DNA of 64,000 bases from Psettodes erumei (lineage: Eukaryota; Chordata; Actinopteri; Pleuronectiformes; Psettodidae), in assembly GCA_016785225.1 (NCBI GenBank), contig JAFBJZ010000672.1, positions 1,049,001-1,113,000 of the forward strand, read 5' to 3'. The notes under the pieces were generated by a model. That model searched no databases. It saw nothing but the letters and a program-made list of their open reading frames with translations, and was not told where the DNA came from. Positions within the stretch are counted from its first letter, which is position 1, and every line of letters begins with the position of its first letter. The translations under genes and the position numbers were made by a program. Below, in pieces: positions 1-13,777 of the stretch.

Positions 1-3000
1 AATTTGATGTTTTGGGGCATTTTTAGCACTTTTTATTTTTTGACATTTTTTGCCTTTTTTCGACATAGTATAGTTTGGCGGGTTTTTCTGCATTTTTATA
101 GCCAACATGAGTTTGCCATTTTTTAAGCTTGTATTGCATTTTTAACTCATGCAATGCCATGGAGGTTGTATAAAACACCCTAATTTGATGTTTTGGGGCA
201 TTTTTAGCACTTTTTATTTTTTGACAGTTTTTGCCGTTTTTTGACATAGTATGTTATGGCGTTTTTTTTTGCATTTTTATGACCCACAAATCTTTGCCAT
301 TATTTAACCTTTTATTGCATTTTTAACTCATGCAATGCTATGGAGGTTGTATAAAACAGCCTAATTTGATGTTTTGGGGCATTTTTAGCACTTTTTATTT
401 TTTGACATTTTTTGCCGTTTTTTGACATTCTATAGTATGGCGTTTTTTTGTATTTTTATGACCCACAAAACTTTGCCATTATTTCACCTTTTATTGCATT
501 TTTAACTCATGCAATGCTATGGAGGTTGTATAAAACAGCCTAATTTGATGTTTTGGGGCATTTTTAGCACTTTTTATTTTTTGACATTTTTTGACTTTTT
601 TCGACATAGTATAGTTTGGCGGGTTTTTTTGCATTTTTATAGCCAACATGAGTTTGCCATTTTTTAAGCTGGTATTGCATTTTTAACTCATGCAATGCTA
701 TGGAGGTTGTATAAAACACCCTAATTTGATGTTTTGGGGCATTTTTAGCACTTTTTATTTTTTTACATTTTTTGCCTTTTTTTGACATTCTATAGTATGG
801 CGGGGGTTTTTTTGCATTTTTATGACCCACAAATCTTTGCCATTTTTTAAGCTGGTATTGCATTTTTAACTCATGCAATGCCATGGATGTTGTATAAAAC
901 ACACTAATTTGATGTTTTGGGGCATTTTTAGCACTTTTTATTTTTTTACATTTTTTGCCTTTTTTCGACATAGTATAGTTTGGCGGTTTTCTTTTGCATT
1001 TTTATAGCCAACATGAGATTGCCATTTTTAAGCTGGTATTGCATTTTTAACTCATGCAATGCTATGGAGGTTGTATAAAACACCGTAATTTGATGTTTTG
1101 GGGCATTTTTAGCACTTTTGATTTTTTGACATTTTTTGCCTTTTTTTGACATTCTATAGTATGGCGTTTTTTTTGTATTTTTATGACCCACAAAACTTTG
1201 CCATTATTTCACCTTTTATTGCATTTTTAACTCATGCAATGCTATGGAGGTTGTATAAAACAGCCTAATTTGATGTTTTGGGGCATTTTTAGCACTTTTT
1301 ATTTTTTGACATTTTTGACTTTTTTTCGACATAGTATAGTTTGGCGGGGTTTTTTGCATTTTTATAGCCAACATGAGTTTGCCATTTTTTAAGCTTGTAT
1401 TGCATTTTTAACTCATGCAATGCCATGGATGTTGTATAAAACACACTAATTTGATGTTTTGGGGCATTTTTAGCACTTTTTATTTTTTGACATTTTTTGC
1501 CTTTTTTTGACATAGTATAGTTTTATGGTTTTTTTGCATTTTATAGCCAACATGAGTTTGCCATTTTTAAGCTTGTATTGCATTTTTAACTCATGCAATG
1601 CCATGGAGGTTGTATAAAACACCTAATTTGATGTTTTGGGGCATTTTTAGCACTTTTTATTTTTTGACAGTTTTTGCCGTTTTTTGACATAGTATGTTAT
1701 GGCGTTTTTTTTGCATTTTTATGACCCACAAATCTTTGCCATTATTTAACCTTTTATTGCATTTTTAACTCATGCAATGCTGTGGAGGTTGTATAAAACA
1801 CCCTAATTTGATGTTTTGGGGCATTTTTAGCACTTTTTATTTTTTGACATTTTTTGCCGTTTTTTGACATTCTATATGGCGGGCTTTTTTTGCATTTTTA
1901 TGACCCACAAATCTTTGCCATTTTTTAACCTTTTATTGCATTTTTAACTCATGCAATGCTGTGGAGGTTGTATAAAACACCCTAATTTGATGTTTTGGGG
2001 CATTTTTAGCACTTTTTATTTTTTTGACATTTTTTGCCGTTTTTTTGACATTCTATAGTATGGCGGGCTTTTTTTGCATTTTTATGACCCACAAATCTTT
2101 GCCATTTTTTAAGCTGGTATTGCATTTTTAACTCATGCAATGCTATGGAGGTTGTATAAAACACCCTAATTTGATGTTTTGGGGCATTTTTAGCACTTTT
2201 TATTTTTTGACATTTTTTGCCTTTTTTTTGACATTCTATAGTATGGCAGGGTTTTTTTTGCATTTTTATGACCCACAAATCTTTGCCATTTTTTAAGCTG
2301 GTATTACATTTTTAACTCATGCAATGCTATGGAGGTTGTATAAAACACTAATTTGATGTTTTGGGGCATTTTAGCACTTTTTTTTTTTTTACATTTTTTG
2401 CCTTTTTTTGACATTCTATAGTATGTATGGGTTTTTTTTGCATTTTTATGACCCACAAATCTTTTGCCATTTTTTAAGCTGGTATTGCATTTTTAACTCA
2501 TGCAATGCTATGGAGGTTGTATAAAACACCCCAATTTGATGTTTTGGGGCATTTTTAGCACTTTTTATTTTTTGACATTTTTTGCCTTTTTTCGACATTT
2601 TACAGTATGGCGGGGTTTTTTTTGCAGTTTTATGACCCACAAATCTTTGCCATTATTCAACCTTTTATTGCATTTTTAACTCATGCAATGCTGTGGAGGT
2701 TGTATAAAACACCCTAATTTGATGTTTTGGGGCATTTTTAGCACTTTTTATTTTTTTACATTTTTTGCCTTTTTTTGACATTCTATAGTATGGCGGGGGT
2801 TTTTTTGCATTTTTATGACCCACAAATCTTTGCCATTTTTTAAGCTGGTATTGCATTTTTAACTCATACAATGCTATGGAGGTTGTATAAAACACCCCAA
2901 TTTGATGTTTTGGGGCATTTTTAGCACTTTTTATTTTTTGACATATTTTGCCTTTTTTCGACATAGTATAGTTTGGCGGTTTTCTTTGCATTTTTATAGC

Positions 3001-3290
3001 CAACATGAGATTGCCATTTTTTAAGCTTGTATTGCATTTTTAACTCATGCAATGCTATGGATGTTGTATAAAACACACTAATTTGATGTTTTGGGGCATT
3101 TATAGCACTTTTTATTTTTTGCCATTTTTTGACATAGTATGTTATGGCGTTTTTTTTTTTGCATTTTTATGACCCACAAATCTTTGCCATCTTTCCAGCT
3201 TGTATTGCATTTTTAACTCATGCAATGCTGTGGAGGTTGTATAAAACACCCTAATTTGATGTGTTGGGGCATTTTTAGGACTGTCATGGA
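1..3290. repeat. ~181-bp AT-rich tandem satellite array, about 18 copies
   Basis: The phrase AATTTGATGTTTTGGGGCAT recurs at about 1, 181, 362, 541, 722, 905, 1086, 1266, 1447, 1624, 1804, 1983, 2167, 2349, 2532, 2715, 2899, 3079 and (with one change) 3252. The unit is therefore 177-184 bp, typically 181. Each monomer also carries CATGCAATGC and GTTGTATAAAACAC. Two sub-types differ in the middle: type A has AGCCAACATGAG (near 100, 640, 1005, 1365, 1545, 2995), and type B has GACCCACAAA (near 280, 460, 822, 1182, 1720-2814, 3168). The types are interspersed without a fixed higher-order period, except for a run of B units from 1.7 to 2.85 kb. The array continues beyond the left edge. Reading frames on the minus strand are broken at every copy because the unit is not a multiple of three, so it is not coding. 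Confidence 0.97.
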
Positions 3291-3445
3291 ATATAACAGT
3301 TTGACCTTTTTTGACATTTCATCGAATTTTTAACACATTATACTATGCAGTGTGATTAAAATACTATTCTTTTGTGTTTTAGGGCATTTTTGGCAATTTT
3401 TATTTTTTGAAATTTTGTGCCTTTTGCATGCATTGCATGGTGTAA
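3291..3445. repeat. diverged terminal satellite copy at the array edge
   Basis: Homology to the 181-bp unit decays here. GGGCATTTTTGGCAATTTTTATTTTT and a TGCATTGCATGG-like core are still recognisable, but the rest is rearranged. This is the expected degraded border between a tandem array and unique DNA. Confidence 0.7.
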
Positions 3446-5322
3446 TCAGTAAACACCCCCCAAAAGTCACAGTATTTTAAGGCATCAAAATATGAAGGAA
3501 ACTGCCTTCTGGTGTTTGTGAGAATTAAATTTGAGACAAAAAGTCATAAATTTTATTACACCTGGATTTGGAAATGGACTCAATCAAAGTACACAAAGCT
3601 GTAGTAAGTGAGAGCTTCGAAGAATTCAACAGTCTCAACAAAAACATTAGAATAAAGATTCAGTCCCAACCACCTTCAGGTAGGCAGTTCAGCTAAGAGT
3701 AGGACAGCACATCATGTTACACACAAGACAGATACATTTTTCTAAATTACGGGTAAGACATTGAAATGCATAAAAATGTCATAGTAAGATAAAATAATTC
3801 TTTATTACTTCCACAGTGAGGATGTTTGCATTGTTACAGCAGAAGAGGACATGACCAGAATAAAACAACAGCACAAGAACAATAAAAGCAACAAAATGAA
3901 ATAATTTCAAAAACAAAGCTAACACAAAGACAAATTGGACATGGTTTTGAAATATAGATGTTGTACAGTTTGGTTTTAAATTGTCACTGTTTTTCTGTAC
4001 TTGAGGGATAACACTGCAGAGTACAGTATACAAGTTGATACTCTCTGTAATGGAATATTAATATTGTCCATGGATACTTACTCTAGTACCCACAAGGTCC
4101 ACCCTTCCCCCCATCAGGTCTCAAACATAGTGTGTCATTGGAACTGTGTATATAAGATTGGAGATTGGACTGCATCAATGTATAGCGGTGAGTGTTGGTG
4201 TTCATTGTCAACTGTGAACAGTGGTGGATGCAAACTTTGAGTGAAGAAGAACCATTAATGAAGAAGCTGCCCAGGTGTGTGTGTTGCAGAGATGATCGTT
4301 TTCCTCTCTATCACCACCGTCACTGGGTCGAGGGAGCATTCACAGGCAAAGATAGCCTTCACTCTCTTCCTGTCAATAACATTAAAAAGTAAGGCATAAA
4401 AATGTCATGGTATTAGTACAACATCAAAATGTCAAAGTTTTTATATAAAAAAAAGGTATTAAAAAAACTTCATTAAAAACAAGGCTTCAAAATGTCATGA
4501 AAAACGCTATGGTAAAAGAAAATGTTGGTATTAGACTGGAATCATCCATGAACCTGAGGATCGACATCTAAAGTGTGAACAAATAAAACAATGGAATTTC
4601 ATCAGTGAGGATGGAGACAAAGGTAAAATGATGCTTTCCTTTAACCTTTGCTGAGTGGTCTGCTGTAATGTAAAGTTTGTGTGTTAAATCCACGAAAACC
4701 CTGGTGACTTATCTCAACTCACTCACACACTCACACACTCTGTCATCTGATGACGACAAGTGAGTCAGAGTCAGGTATCACATGGAGAGCAACTGTAGTT
4801 GTTTTTTTAATGGACACAAAATTCTATTTTTAGACATGAGATTACTATCAGCAGTGAAAAGTTTCAGTAAGTTTGCTGAAACTTGTCAAATGTCATGGAA
4901 CATGCCTGGGTGACAAATGTTTACAATTCCAATACACACATTAATAAGCTTGGAAAGAAGCAGAACATTATATTAGGTTTTTATTTTCATTTGACAACAT
5001 GCTTTCTCTTTTTGAGGAAGCTGACATCAGACCTTTTCAAGTTTTTTTAAGACCTACAGATACACAGAAATAGGAAGAAAGAAGGTTAAACACATTGTCT
5101 AGAGATTTGTTGGTCACAAAAACAACTCAGAATGATCAATCAAATACAAATCAGTACAAATATATTAGGAGAGACTGAGTGATGGTTTCTGCTACAAACA
5201 CAGCTTTGAAAAAAAAAAAAAAAGAAGTCAGACAGGAATGTCTTCATTTGTGCAGAATAAGAAAGTGCTTATCTGGATTTGTGTGGAAAAGACAAAGGAC
5301 ATCCTACCTGCAGGCATGCTTC

Positions 5323-5323
<1 letters not shown>

Positions 5324-5387
<64 letters not shown>

Positions 5388-5395
5388 AGAGAGAG
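5324..5395. repeat. (AC)n microsatellite followed by (GA)n
   Basis: About 30 uninterrupted AC units run directly into a short GA run. A second (AC)n of about 13 units lies at 5516-5542. Confidence 0.97.
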
Positions 5396-5515
5396 CTTAT
5401 GTCAGAGCTGGGTGGGGATGGAGGGATTGGCCTGACTGACGGTGCCTTGTTCATCCATCCAGCCATCCTGCCTGTAAATGTAATGCAATCCAATCAACTC
5501 TGGGGGCCAGAGACA

Positions 5516-5549
<34 letters not shown>

Positions 5550-5984
5550 ATACAATATTACAAAAACACCACAGTCCCCAGAGAGGCAGATGCTCCAGAG
5601 GTCTGACAAGGCAATCACAAACCCTTATCCATCATGACTGACAGAAGGAGGAGGAGGAAGAGGACTGGAGGAGCTCAAAGAGAAATGTGGGTGGAGGAGG
5701 AAGGGGGACATGAAGGGTGAGGTGAGGGTGTGACAGACGGGGGGGGGGGGCAATAAAAGAAGTGAGGAAGTGGAGAAGGAATGATGGGTATAAAGACAGG
5801 AGAGCATCAACACAGGCTGCTTGTGCTGAGGTTAAGGTGGATGCAGGTGCAGCACCACCTTTATATTGTTCCTGTTTGGGTGGGGCGACACACCCACAGA
5901 CATCCGGCAGTGGGGATTTCTTCTATGTGACATTTGCGTTCCAGTAGTTCAGCAACTATTAGCTGGATGACCCTGACATCTTCT

Positions 5985-6078
5985 GCAGACGTCCACGTTC
6001 CCCTTCCTGATCGACCTTAATGAATTCAGCGAATCCCTGACGTCGATTCTAGCGCCACCATGAGGTTGACAATCAAGA
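5985..6078 (+). mobile_element. fragment of a dispersed fish repeat (GATGAATCCTAATGACTTTGG family)
   Basis: The order 'CACGTTCCCC...GATcgacctTAATGAatt...TCTAGCGCCACCATGAGGTTGACA' matches, in diverged form, a repeat also present at 45.15-45.61 kb (three modules) and, in opposite orientation, at 53.57-53.86 kb. Assignment to a named transposon class was not possible by eye. The family is common in teleost genomes from memory; no search was run. Confidence 0.55.
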
Positions 6079-9000
6079 TCCACTTTTAACCACATTTCCA
6101 GAAAAATCAGCCAAAGGGAATACAAATAATGAATACACGTCTCCATCCACTACTTTTTTTTAAATTTTAGGATTTGAGCCTCAGCTGTTACTTTGCTAAT
6201 TGGAAAACATTAGCATGGCAAAATGCTTACGATGGTTTACCAGTTAAATGCATGAGCTTATTGCTCAGGTCCTCCAGAATGAGATAAAGTGTGCGACACG
6301 AGCTGGTGGCGTGTCTTTTCTGGTTCAAACAGCTGTCCTCAGGTCAGACTGGGGGGTCCATGGGGGAATGAGAAGGACACAGAGATAATAGGATCTGAGA
6401 GAGGGCAAATAAAGACAGAAGGAAGGAGATGGGCTGCATGCAGTAATGGAGAGAAGGTCAGATGGACAGATTCAGCAGATGAATAGATAAATGGATACAC
6501 AGAAAATTAATTCAGAGGATGGAGGATATTAATTGTCACCGGGCGCAGTATTAAACAGCATTTCAGAGACACAGACAAGTTATGAAAAAAAAAAAAAAGG
6601 GTTGGAAATGTGACTTTCATGATTATTCCTCTGGGGAACTGGCAGCAGGAGGAGAGGAGGTGAAGTATTGAGCTGGTCGGTTAGAGGAGGATCCTCCTCT
6701 AACACACCATCTGCCAGCATGGAGCCATGGCCGCAGGCTACTGTATTAGTTACCCCACCACAAAGGCTCCGCTGACTGGAAAGGTGGGGTCGTGCCCGTG
6801 TGGATGTGACCTCCTACACCCTCTGAACTAACCTCAACCTACATACACTCTGTATTCATCTCTGGAATGAGCATCACGACACGTCATGGCCTTCAAAATA
6901 AGACTCAACAGCAGCAGCTGGGGTTCAGAGCCATGCAGGTATGTTCTCATGGAGGGACAGATACAACATGCAACACAGTGTGAAAGAGAAACATCAAAGA
7001 GTCTGTAATATGAGGCAGATGAGTCAGAAGCATATACAGTAAATGCAATGCAAAGCAGATCAGCGTGTACCAGGCGTGCACTTCCAGGAAACACAACGTC
7101 CTGAGACGAGTGGAAGTTTGACTTCTTTCAGCAGGTTGACTGATGTTTGCTGCAGAAATAAAACCCACGCAGCATCGACACCATCATCCCAACACGTAAA
7201 ACACTGACTCATTTCACATGTCATCAGCTTCGTGCAGCCCACAGCTTCATGCTTTGGAAAGACAAATTGCTTTAGTGTAACGCACATTATCATAGCAGTG
7301 TGACCCGGGTTCTCCTGTGGCCTGAATGCTGAACACCCAAACCTTCCAAAAACCTGAAACGCTGTCGCTTCAGTATTTGGACTCAAATATCCCAACAACA
7401 GTTGTGCTGATGATGTGAAATCCTCTAAAGGGGCGTGACACTAAAGTGGGAGGGATGGAAAACAGGAGGGTAAGTTAGATCTGTGTTCCCCTCAGGAACA
7501 AAGTTTTACAGTTCAATCTTTGCTGGGAAAATGAGCACATGCTGTATTTAATGACATTTTTTAAATTAATCAAATATTGACTGAAGCTGCATTAAGGCTG
7601 TGATGAGGTTTCCTGGTCACATGGTCGGCCTGGTGCAGACGTACTGAGCTTATCGTGTGCAATCTTTCGGACCGATGACTCTGAGAATCCTATGGAAGAT
7701 TTTCAGCGCCGTTAATATGCAGCGGTAAATTTTATTCATGGGGAAAATGGCTTGGAAGAAGCCGAAACATTTATTATGTCTGATATAATGAGTCATTATG
7801 GAAAGCAGCTTGGCTCTGCCAGCTCTGTGAACTTCTCATCATGTGTTAATATAATAGTTGACCCTGTTTTTTTTTTTTTTCTTTTTGTTTTTCCTCATTT
7901 CATTCATCTGCTCACGGCCTCAGACTGCGTTCACAGGACAAACTTCCTATTCTTATGTCAGGGTAAAAGATTTGATAACTGTCCTTTAACAAACAAAAGA
8001 AGCACTTCTTTTTTTTGGAGGTTACATATTTTATTTTTCAAGGATAAGCTGAGCAAACATTGCACAATTTTATTAATATTGTATATTTATTCCTTCATTG
8101 TGATGCCCCTCACACAACATCAGTTCACAGTTTCCATAAGAACTATTCATACTGGAGTCTGAGGATTATTCCACATAATGCATTTCTGGGGGAGAGATGT
8201 TGACCTTTGTTCTGCTTCTGAAGGAAATCTCAGCAGCAAATTAGAGTTCAAATCTGGAAGGAAGTTTCTTTTTCTGCTTTGGTCAATTTTAGAAAAACAT
8301 AAATTCCGGTGTTTGTCTGTCTGTGAAGAAAGTTTGGATGGTGTTTTTTTTTCTTAGCATGATACCACATATGTAGCCATCAGGTGCTTATGTCATAACA
8401 GGGGACATCCATTACCTACTGATCCAGCACCAGCCATTCTTGCTTCTACACTTTCTCCTCCTCCTATCTTGCAGACAGTGGTGACATTTAACCGCCAATC
8501 GTCAGCAGATGATCGCATCTCCCTCCAGACTGGTTACAATCTTGTTTTGTTCTGACGGTGCACCATGCTGTGAGCAGGCGGTCGCCAACTCCTACGCCTT
8601 CCTGCTTCCTCCTAATTCTCCTGCTCCTCCACTTCTACCCCCTCCTTTTTCTCTGAAGCTTCCTCACCACACTCAAACGTCACCCCCTCTATCTTTGCTT
8701 CGGTTTCTGGCTGTTGCTTCCAGCTCGACGGCCGTTTCTAACACGTGCCCCCTTTAAGCTAAATGCAGCACACGTTGCTTCTCACAAGCTAAATGACCCA
8801 GAGTCAGGAGGTCCTTCAAAACTCGCCCAAACTCATTACGGCAGCTTGTATCCAGGAGCTCCTTCTTTCAGTCACTTTCCAAAGTTGGAATCGATTGGTA
8901 AATTGAAAGCGTTGCCTTTTGGCTTTAGCTCCTGTGTCGCCACAACGGCCCAGTGTAGCTCCTGCATTACCTGTACATCTCCAATTTACTGTAACTCATC

Positions 9001-10998
9001 AACAACACCCTCAGATACCTCAACTCCTTTGTGTGAGGCAACAACTCCTGCAGGCCACTATTTTGCTGGGGGAGGTTAGCAAGTCTTGCCAAATACTGGA
9101 GAAACAATCAGGTTTATTGTAGCAGATACATCAATCATCTCAGTACGTCTGGATCGGCCTGATCTCTCTCCTCCTTGTTTTCTCCTCGTCCCTCCCTTCT
9201 TTTCTCTTTATCTTCATTTCAAATCATTTTTCTTCAAACCACTAATGCTCCTTCCATCCCCGTCCTGCTTCTCCTGTGGCATGAGCTTCAAATCATCCTG
9301 TTCAATCAGCAGATACCCACCCTCCTCCTCCATCCTCTTGTTTCTATAGCATCTTCTGCACCTTATTCTATCTCCTCTTTTTTCCTCAGAGTTTTAATCT
9401 ATTTCCTTGAGTTTTGGTTTTTTTCTTATTCTTCCTCTTGTTACCCCTCATCTTTCTCCATCAGCTTCTTCTCCCTCTGCAGCCTCCTCAGTCGTTTCCT
9501 GACCTTTCTTTCCTTAAATTGTCCATCATCTCCACCACCACCTCCTCGTCCCAAAATAATGCTCTCCTCCTCCACCTCATCACATCTTTGTCACATTCAT
9601 CCACCTCTTCTTTTCTGCCTGCTCTCTTCACTCCTGGTTCATCTCTCTCCCCACCTCTCGGTCCTCCATCATCCCCTGCTCTGCCCCACAGACAGCTGGG
9701 ATATTTACTGAGCATTCATCAGCATCAGCAGCAAACCATCCCTCTTCAGGGCTCATTAGAAATCTGCCATATTGTTCCATTTGTGCACCACGCTGTCAAT
9801 CCAAGTTGTTTCCCTGCTCAGCGTGACATTTTGGTGGGAGGTAGCTTCAGAAGCTTTCTCAGTTTGGACGATGTGTCTCAGACTGGGGTGAATCCACTTC
9901 TCCTGAATCGTTCACAAACGTATGTCCACTTGTTTACGTCCCGATGAGACGTCCAGTAATGGGACTGTGCCCAGTTTTCTTACAGTGCTGACAATTTTTA
10001 CATCTCACTGAAAGCTTACGCTCCTCTTCACTTTGCAGAATCTTGGAGAACTTTTAGTTTTTGAGCATTTCCCCGATTAGAGTTACACAATCTTACAGTG
10101 CTGGAATTTTATGTGTAACAGAATATTTTTATAATCTGCATACATCTCCCACCGCTGATGTAAATTCAGACCTTTAATGGGAATCCGTCCACTAGTTGTT
10201 GACCAAATGAAGGAGCAAACAATGCCATCCAACCAAATGTGCTGTAACAAGAGCTGGAGAGAAACCAGGAGGAGGTGGAGCAGAGACAAGCGAGGCGGAG
10301 GAGGGGAACGTGAGCGTTCACATTTCTGCTGCGCTGGGAAAAGGACGACATACTGTACGTAGCTGGGGGAAAGCTGAGCTGCCTGAGAGGCCTATTGACA
10401 TCTGTATATCTGGGAGAGATGGGGAGGCTTCTATAGTAGCCTACTGTTTCCATTGATTCTGCAGCCTGGTACATCTTCATCTGATCTCTGCTGCTAATGC
10501 ATTAGTTACCTGAGCCCGCCATTTAAACCTGTACAACATGTGAGCAGTGTTTTTGTCCTGTCCTGGTTAGCTGAGGACCTTTGGTGTTAATACTTAAATA
10601 TTATGGAGCGTTTTACACGTGTCTCATCAGACGTGCTTAACAACATGGCTGCAGACTTTTTATTCTCATTTGCTCGTGACCCGTCAGGCTGCACAGCTAC
10701 GAGCAGCTCGACCCGAGACGGATGTTCATATGATGCCCTCGTCTCCTAAACACCACACTACATGTAGATTGTTTAAATAAAGAAGAAGTATATTAGACTT
10801 TGTGATATGTGATGTTCAGGTTTCTCCCACCTCTTCACTGTAGATACTGTTATGTTCATCAGGGAGAGGAGTCTGGCATTGCTTACTCCTCCCATTGATT
10901 TCAGCCTCCTAATGGATTTCATTGGACCTCCCATGATTCCACATAAATATTTCATCGGCCCTCCATTTCCTGCCTATATCACTGCAACAGCCTCAGCC

Positions 10999-11001
<3 letters not shown>

Positions 11002-11040
<39 letters not shown>
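11002..11040. repeat. (GT)n microsatellite
   Basis: About 19 GT units with one interruption (GCGTGTGCGTGT) at the left end. Confidence 0.95.
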
Positions 11041-11042
<2 letters not shown>

Positions 11043-12138
11043 AGATGGAGGCTGTTGTGTACAGCTGTGAAGGGGAGGAAGAGAATGACAGGTAATGAGG
11101 AAAAAAGGCCGTTAGCTTTCATGAATCTGCATCATGTAGAGCTTCTAATGAGTAGAACTTAGTCTATTGATTCCACCAGTGGCCTGGTTTTCCACTGCCA
11201 GGGCCACACTCGATAACACAATAAATATTAATAATCACATGAGCACTGTCTGCTGAGTATCTTTCAAATCTGAGACAATTAAAATAAAAAAAATTGGATT
11301 TGTTTGTGCTGCGAGTCTGATATGAGTCCAGGGTTTCGGCCCTCCAGTCAAAACTTGGGGCCGCCGTCTAATGTTCTTCGTTTGTTTTCTCCACCAAGCA
11401 GAGAACTTTCAGATTCAAATTGACTACCTGCAGCTAAACAGCTGCCCGTTTAGTTGCAGGTAATAAGGTGGACGTTGGCTCAGCTGGGCAGGAGCAAAGA
11501 CCAAATGAATTAATGAAGTATTTACATCAAAGCAACACCTAATGCAAGGATTAAATATTTACAGGAATACAGATTCCTGTGAATAATTCAATAACATACC
11601 AATCAATAGAGCAACACAAATCAATACTGTTTCTGCCTCAGTCATGATCTGCTAATGGCAAAACCAGAATGTCTGAAAATGTCCAGTTAACAGGAACTGA
11701 AAAGTCAATATGTCAGTGTAGTTTGTTTAAAGTGTGTTGTGCCAATCACAGTGAATTAAACACAGTAAATCACCAAAGTAACAGGGAGCCTGGACGCCGT
11801 TACACAATAAGCTGCATTCAGAATAAAGCTTTGCTTCTGTGCCTGCAGACTCACACTGAGAATAATTCAGCCTCCTCACCTCGTCATTATGCCACAGATT
11901 CAATAAAGTAAGAAATCTGCCTTTTAAAAACAGCAAGAGGTCGACTGATGTCAAGGCTTTTAAACACTTTAAAACATACACAAACCAAGCAACATAATGC
12001 AACTGATATTTTGTTATCAATGACAGAAATGCTTAATGTCCTCTTTTTCTTGTTGTGAAATAAATTTCACCTGGCCCTGCCTTGCTTTATCTGTCACATT
12101 AGAGTTGTTGAATGGTAAAAAAAAAAAAGGATTTGACA

Positions 12139-12140
<2 letters not shown>

Positions 12141-12179
<39 letters not shown>
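12141..12179. repeat. (TG)n microsatellite
   Basis: Nineteen and a half perfect TG units. Confidence 0.95.
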
Positions 12180-12181
<2 letters not shown>

Positions 12182-13289
12182 TAAAAGCTCTGGCTCCCAT
12201 TTAACTGGTAAAAAAAAATCAATTAAGCAACTACACAAATGGAACATGTTATCTTCTCAGCTGTGGCTGAGATTAAAAACATCAGCAAATGAACACACCC
12301 TGTTTGTCAGTGACATCCCGCCTGGACCGGTCAGTGTCTGGGTCCTGGGTCCGAGCGGGTCCGGCCTCAGTGAAATCCTGTGGTGTTGTGGAAAGATCAG
12401 ATTAGGTAACTGCAGTCTGCTGTGCGACGCCTTACTGTTTCCTTTCCTTTGCCTGTGCTGCCCCCTTGTGTTGTGCAACAAGCCCACACTGGTGGACGTA
12501 CAGGATCTCAACGCTCCGTCTGTCGGTCGGGATCGAATCACAACTGACAAATTGGGGTCACTTAAAGACCCACAAACCTACAGAAGCAGCGAGTGTGAGC
12601 TGCTGCAACTAAATTATTCAGTCTGGCTGAGTATGTAAGGGTTTACACATTAAAGGTTTTCTGACAAACTTGAATATTTATAAAACATGTTTAGAAAACA
12701 TAAGTTGAGCGACATAATAAATTGAACACGAAAATGTTCAACAGAATTGGTTCAGCTGTGATAATCCCGTCTCTACGGGTGTTCAAGATGAGTAGCAAAC
12801 ATGAAAAGACACTTGACGCTCCCAGGGACACGGCTGACAGCACTCTGTTCCAAAAGGAACGTAAAAAGTCAAACTGAACATGCAATAAAAATGTGGATCA
12901 ACCTGCAGTTCAGGGAGTCTGTTTTCTGGAGGGATGAGACTCAATGGGAACCTGTTTGGACACGTGGATCAGCTGTAGTTATACTTAGATAATACTGTGG
13001 AATTGTTTCTGTTGGATTATAAAACTTATCCCAGTATACTGTACAGCTTAATAAGAGACCTAAATATTAAAATAACCAAACATTGCACGTGAACAGTAAT
13101 CAAGGTTACAAGTTGAGCACAAAAACAGATTTCACCCTTTAACTCTGTGTCGTCATTAAAACATATCAGTGCATGTGTCACATACATGATTTAAATACTG
13201 AAGATTTAAATGGATTACCAAACAGGCTCAGGGTTAGAGCCTCTGCATGAAGGAACTAGACACAAAATTAACCACAAAGAGAGAGTAAG

Positions 13290-13485
13290 ACGTGCGAGAC
13301 AACCGTAAAAAGACTATATATGACCACAAAGAGATGCAAAACTACCCCAAAACGCATAACGACCACAAAGAGACACAAAACGACCACAAAGAGCATAACA
13401 CACTCGAAGGTTCACAAAACAGATACAAAGAGAAACAAAGAAACCCAACGGAGACACACAACGACCCACAAAACGACCATAAAAA
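13290..13485. repeat. degenerate ~20-bp minisatellite (GACCACAAAGAGACACAAAA type)
   Basis: Imperfect tandem copies of ACGACCACAAAGAGACACAA recur through this stretch (for example near 13322, 13361, 13381 and 13464), with drifting spacing. A-rich, K/N/H-rich open frames here are by-products of the repeat. This repeat type is familiar from teleost genomes. Confidence 0.8.
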
Positions 13486-13777
13486 AGCGATGCTGAATCA
13501 CAACAGAGGCTCAGAACGACCTCACACTGTGTGATTACTCTTTAGGCTGCGCGGCATTAAATAAACAAGGATGAAGACGGTGTCTCAAAGAGCTGGCAGA
13601 GGAAGTGCACAGGCAACAGGTGAGTGAACAACCAGGAAGTGAAAAAATAATGTTTTTAAAAAGGAATCAAAGCCTCACACCTGCACGCAAAAACCGCACA
13701 GCGGCTTGTGTGAATTACTGTCTGCGTGTAAATACACAAAAAGACACAGAAAAACGTGGGAGTACAGAAATACTTAC

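Larger units (their letters stand above)
3446..13265. other. gene-poor intergenic region
   Basis: No exon with recognisable protein similarity was found on either strand. The region holds (CA)n/(GT)n arrays, a dispersed-repeat fragment near 6 kb, a purine-rich stretch (5.64-5.77 kb) and a long pyrimidine-rich stretch (about 8.43-9.70 kb) rich in TCCTCC and CTTCTCC. The open frames in that stretch are low-complexity Ser/Leu/Pro strings caused by base composition. Small exons of an unrecognised gene cannot be excluded. Confidence 0.6.

Noticed and set aside
1..3000. Repeated minus-strand frames rich in Lys (KNAPKHQI...FYTTS...LHELKMQY)
   Set aside because: They are translations of the 181-bp satellite; the unit length is not a multiple of three and each frame breaks at the next copy.
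5269..5641. Thr-His and Cys-Val repeat frames here and at other CA arrays
   Set aside because: Direct translations of (AC)n/(GT)n microsatellites.
8430..9950. Leu/Ser/Pro-rich frames of about 177 codons
   Set aside because: Produced by a pyrimidine-rich tract (CTCCTC repeats) that suppresses stops; no domain or codon pattern.
12036..12638. 200-codon plus-strand frame
   Set aside because: Half of it is the (TG)n microsatellite read as Val-Cys repeats; the remainder shows no recognisable protein.
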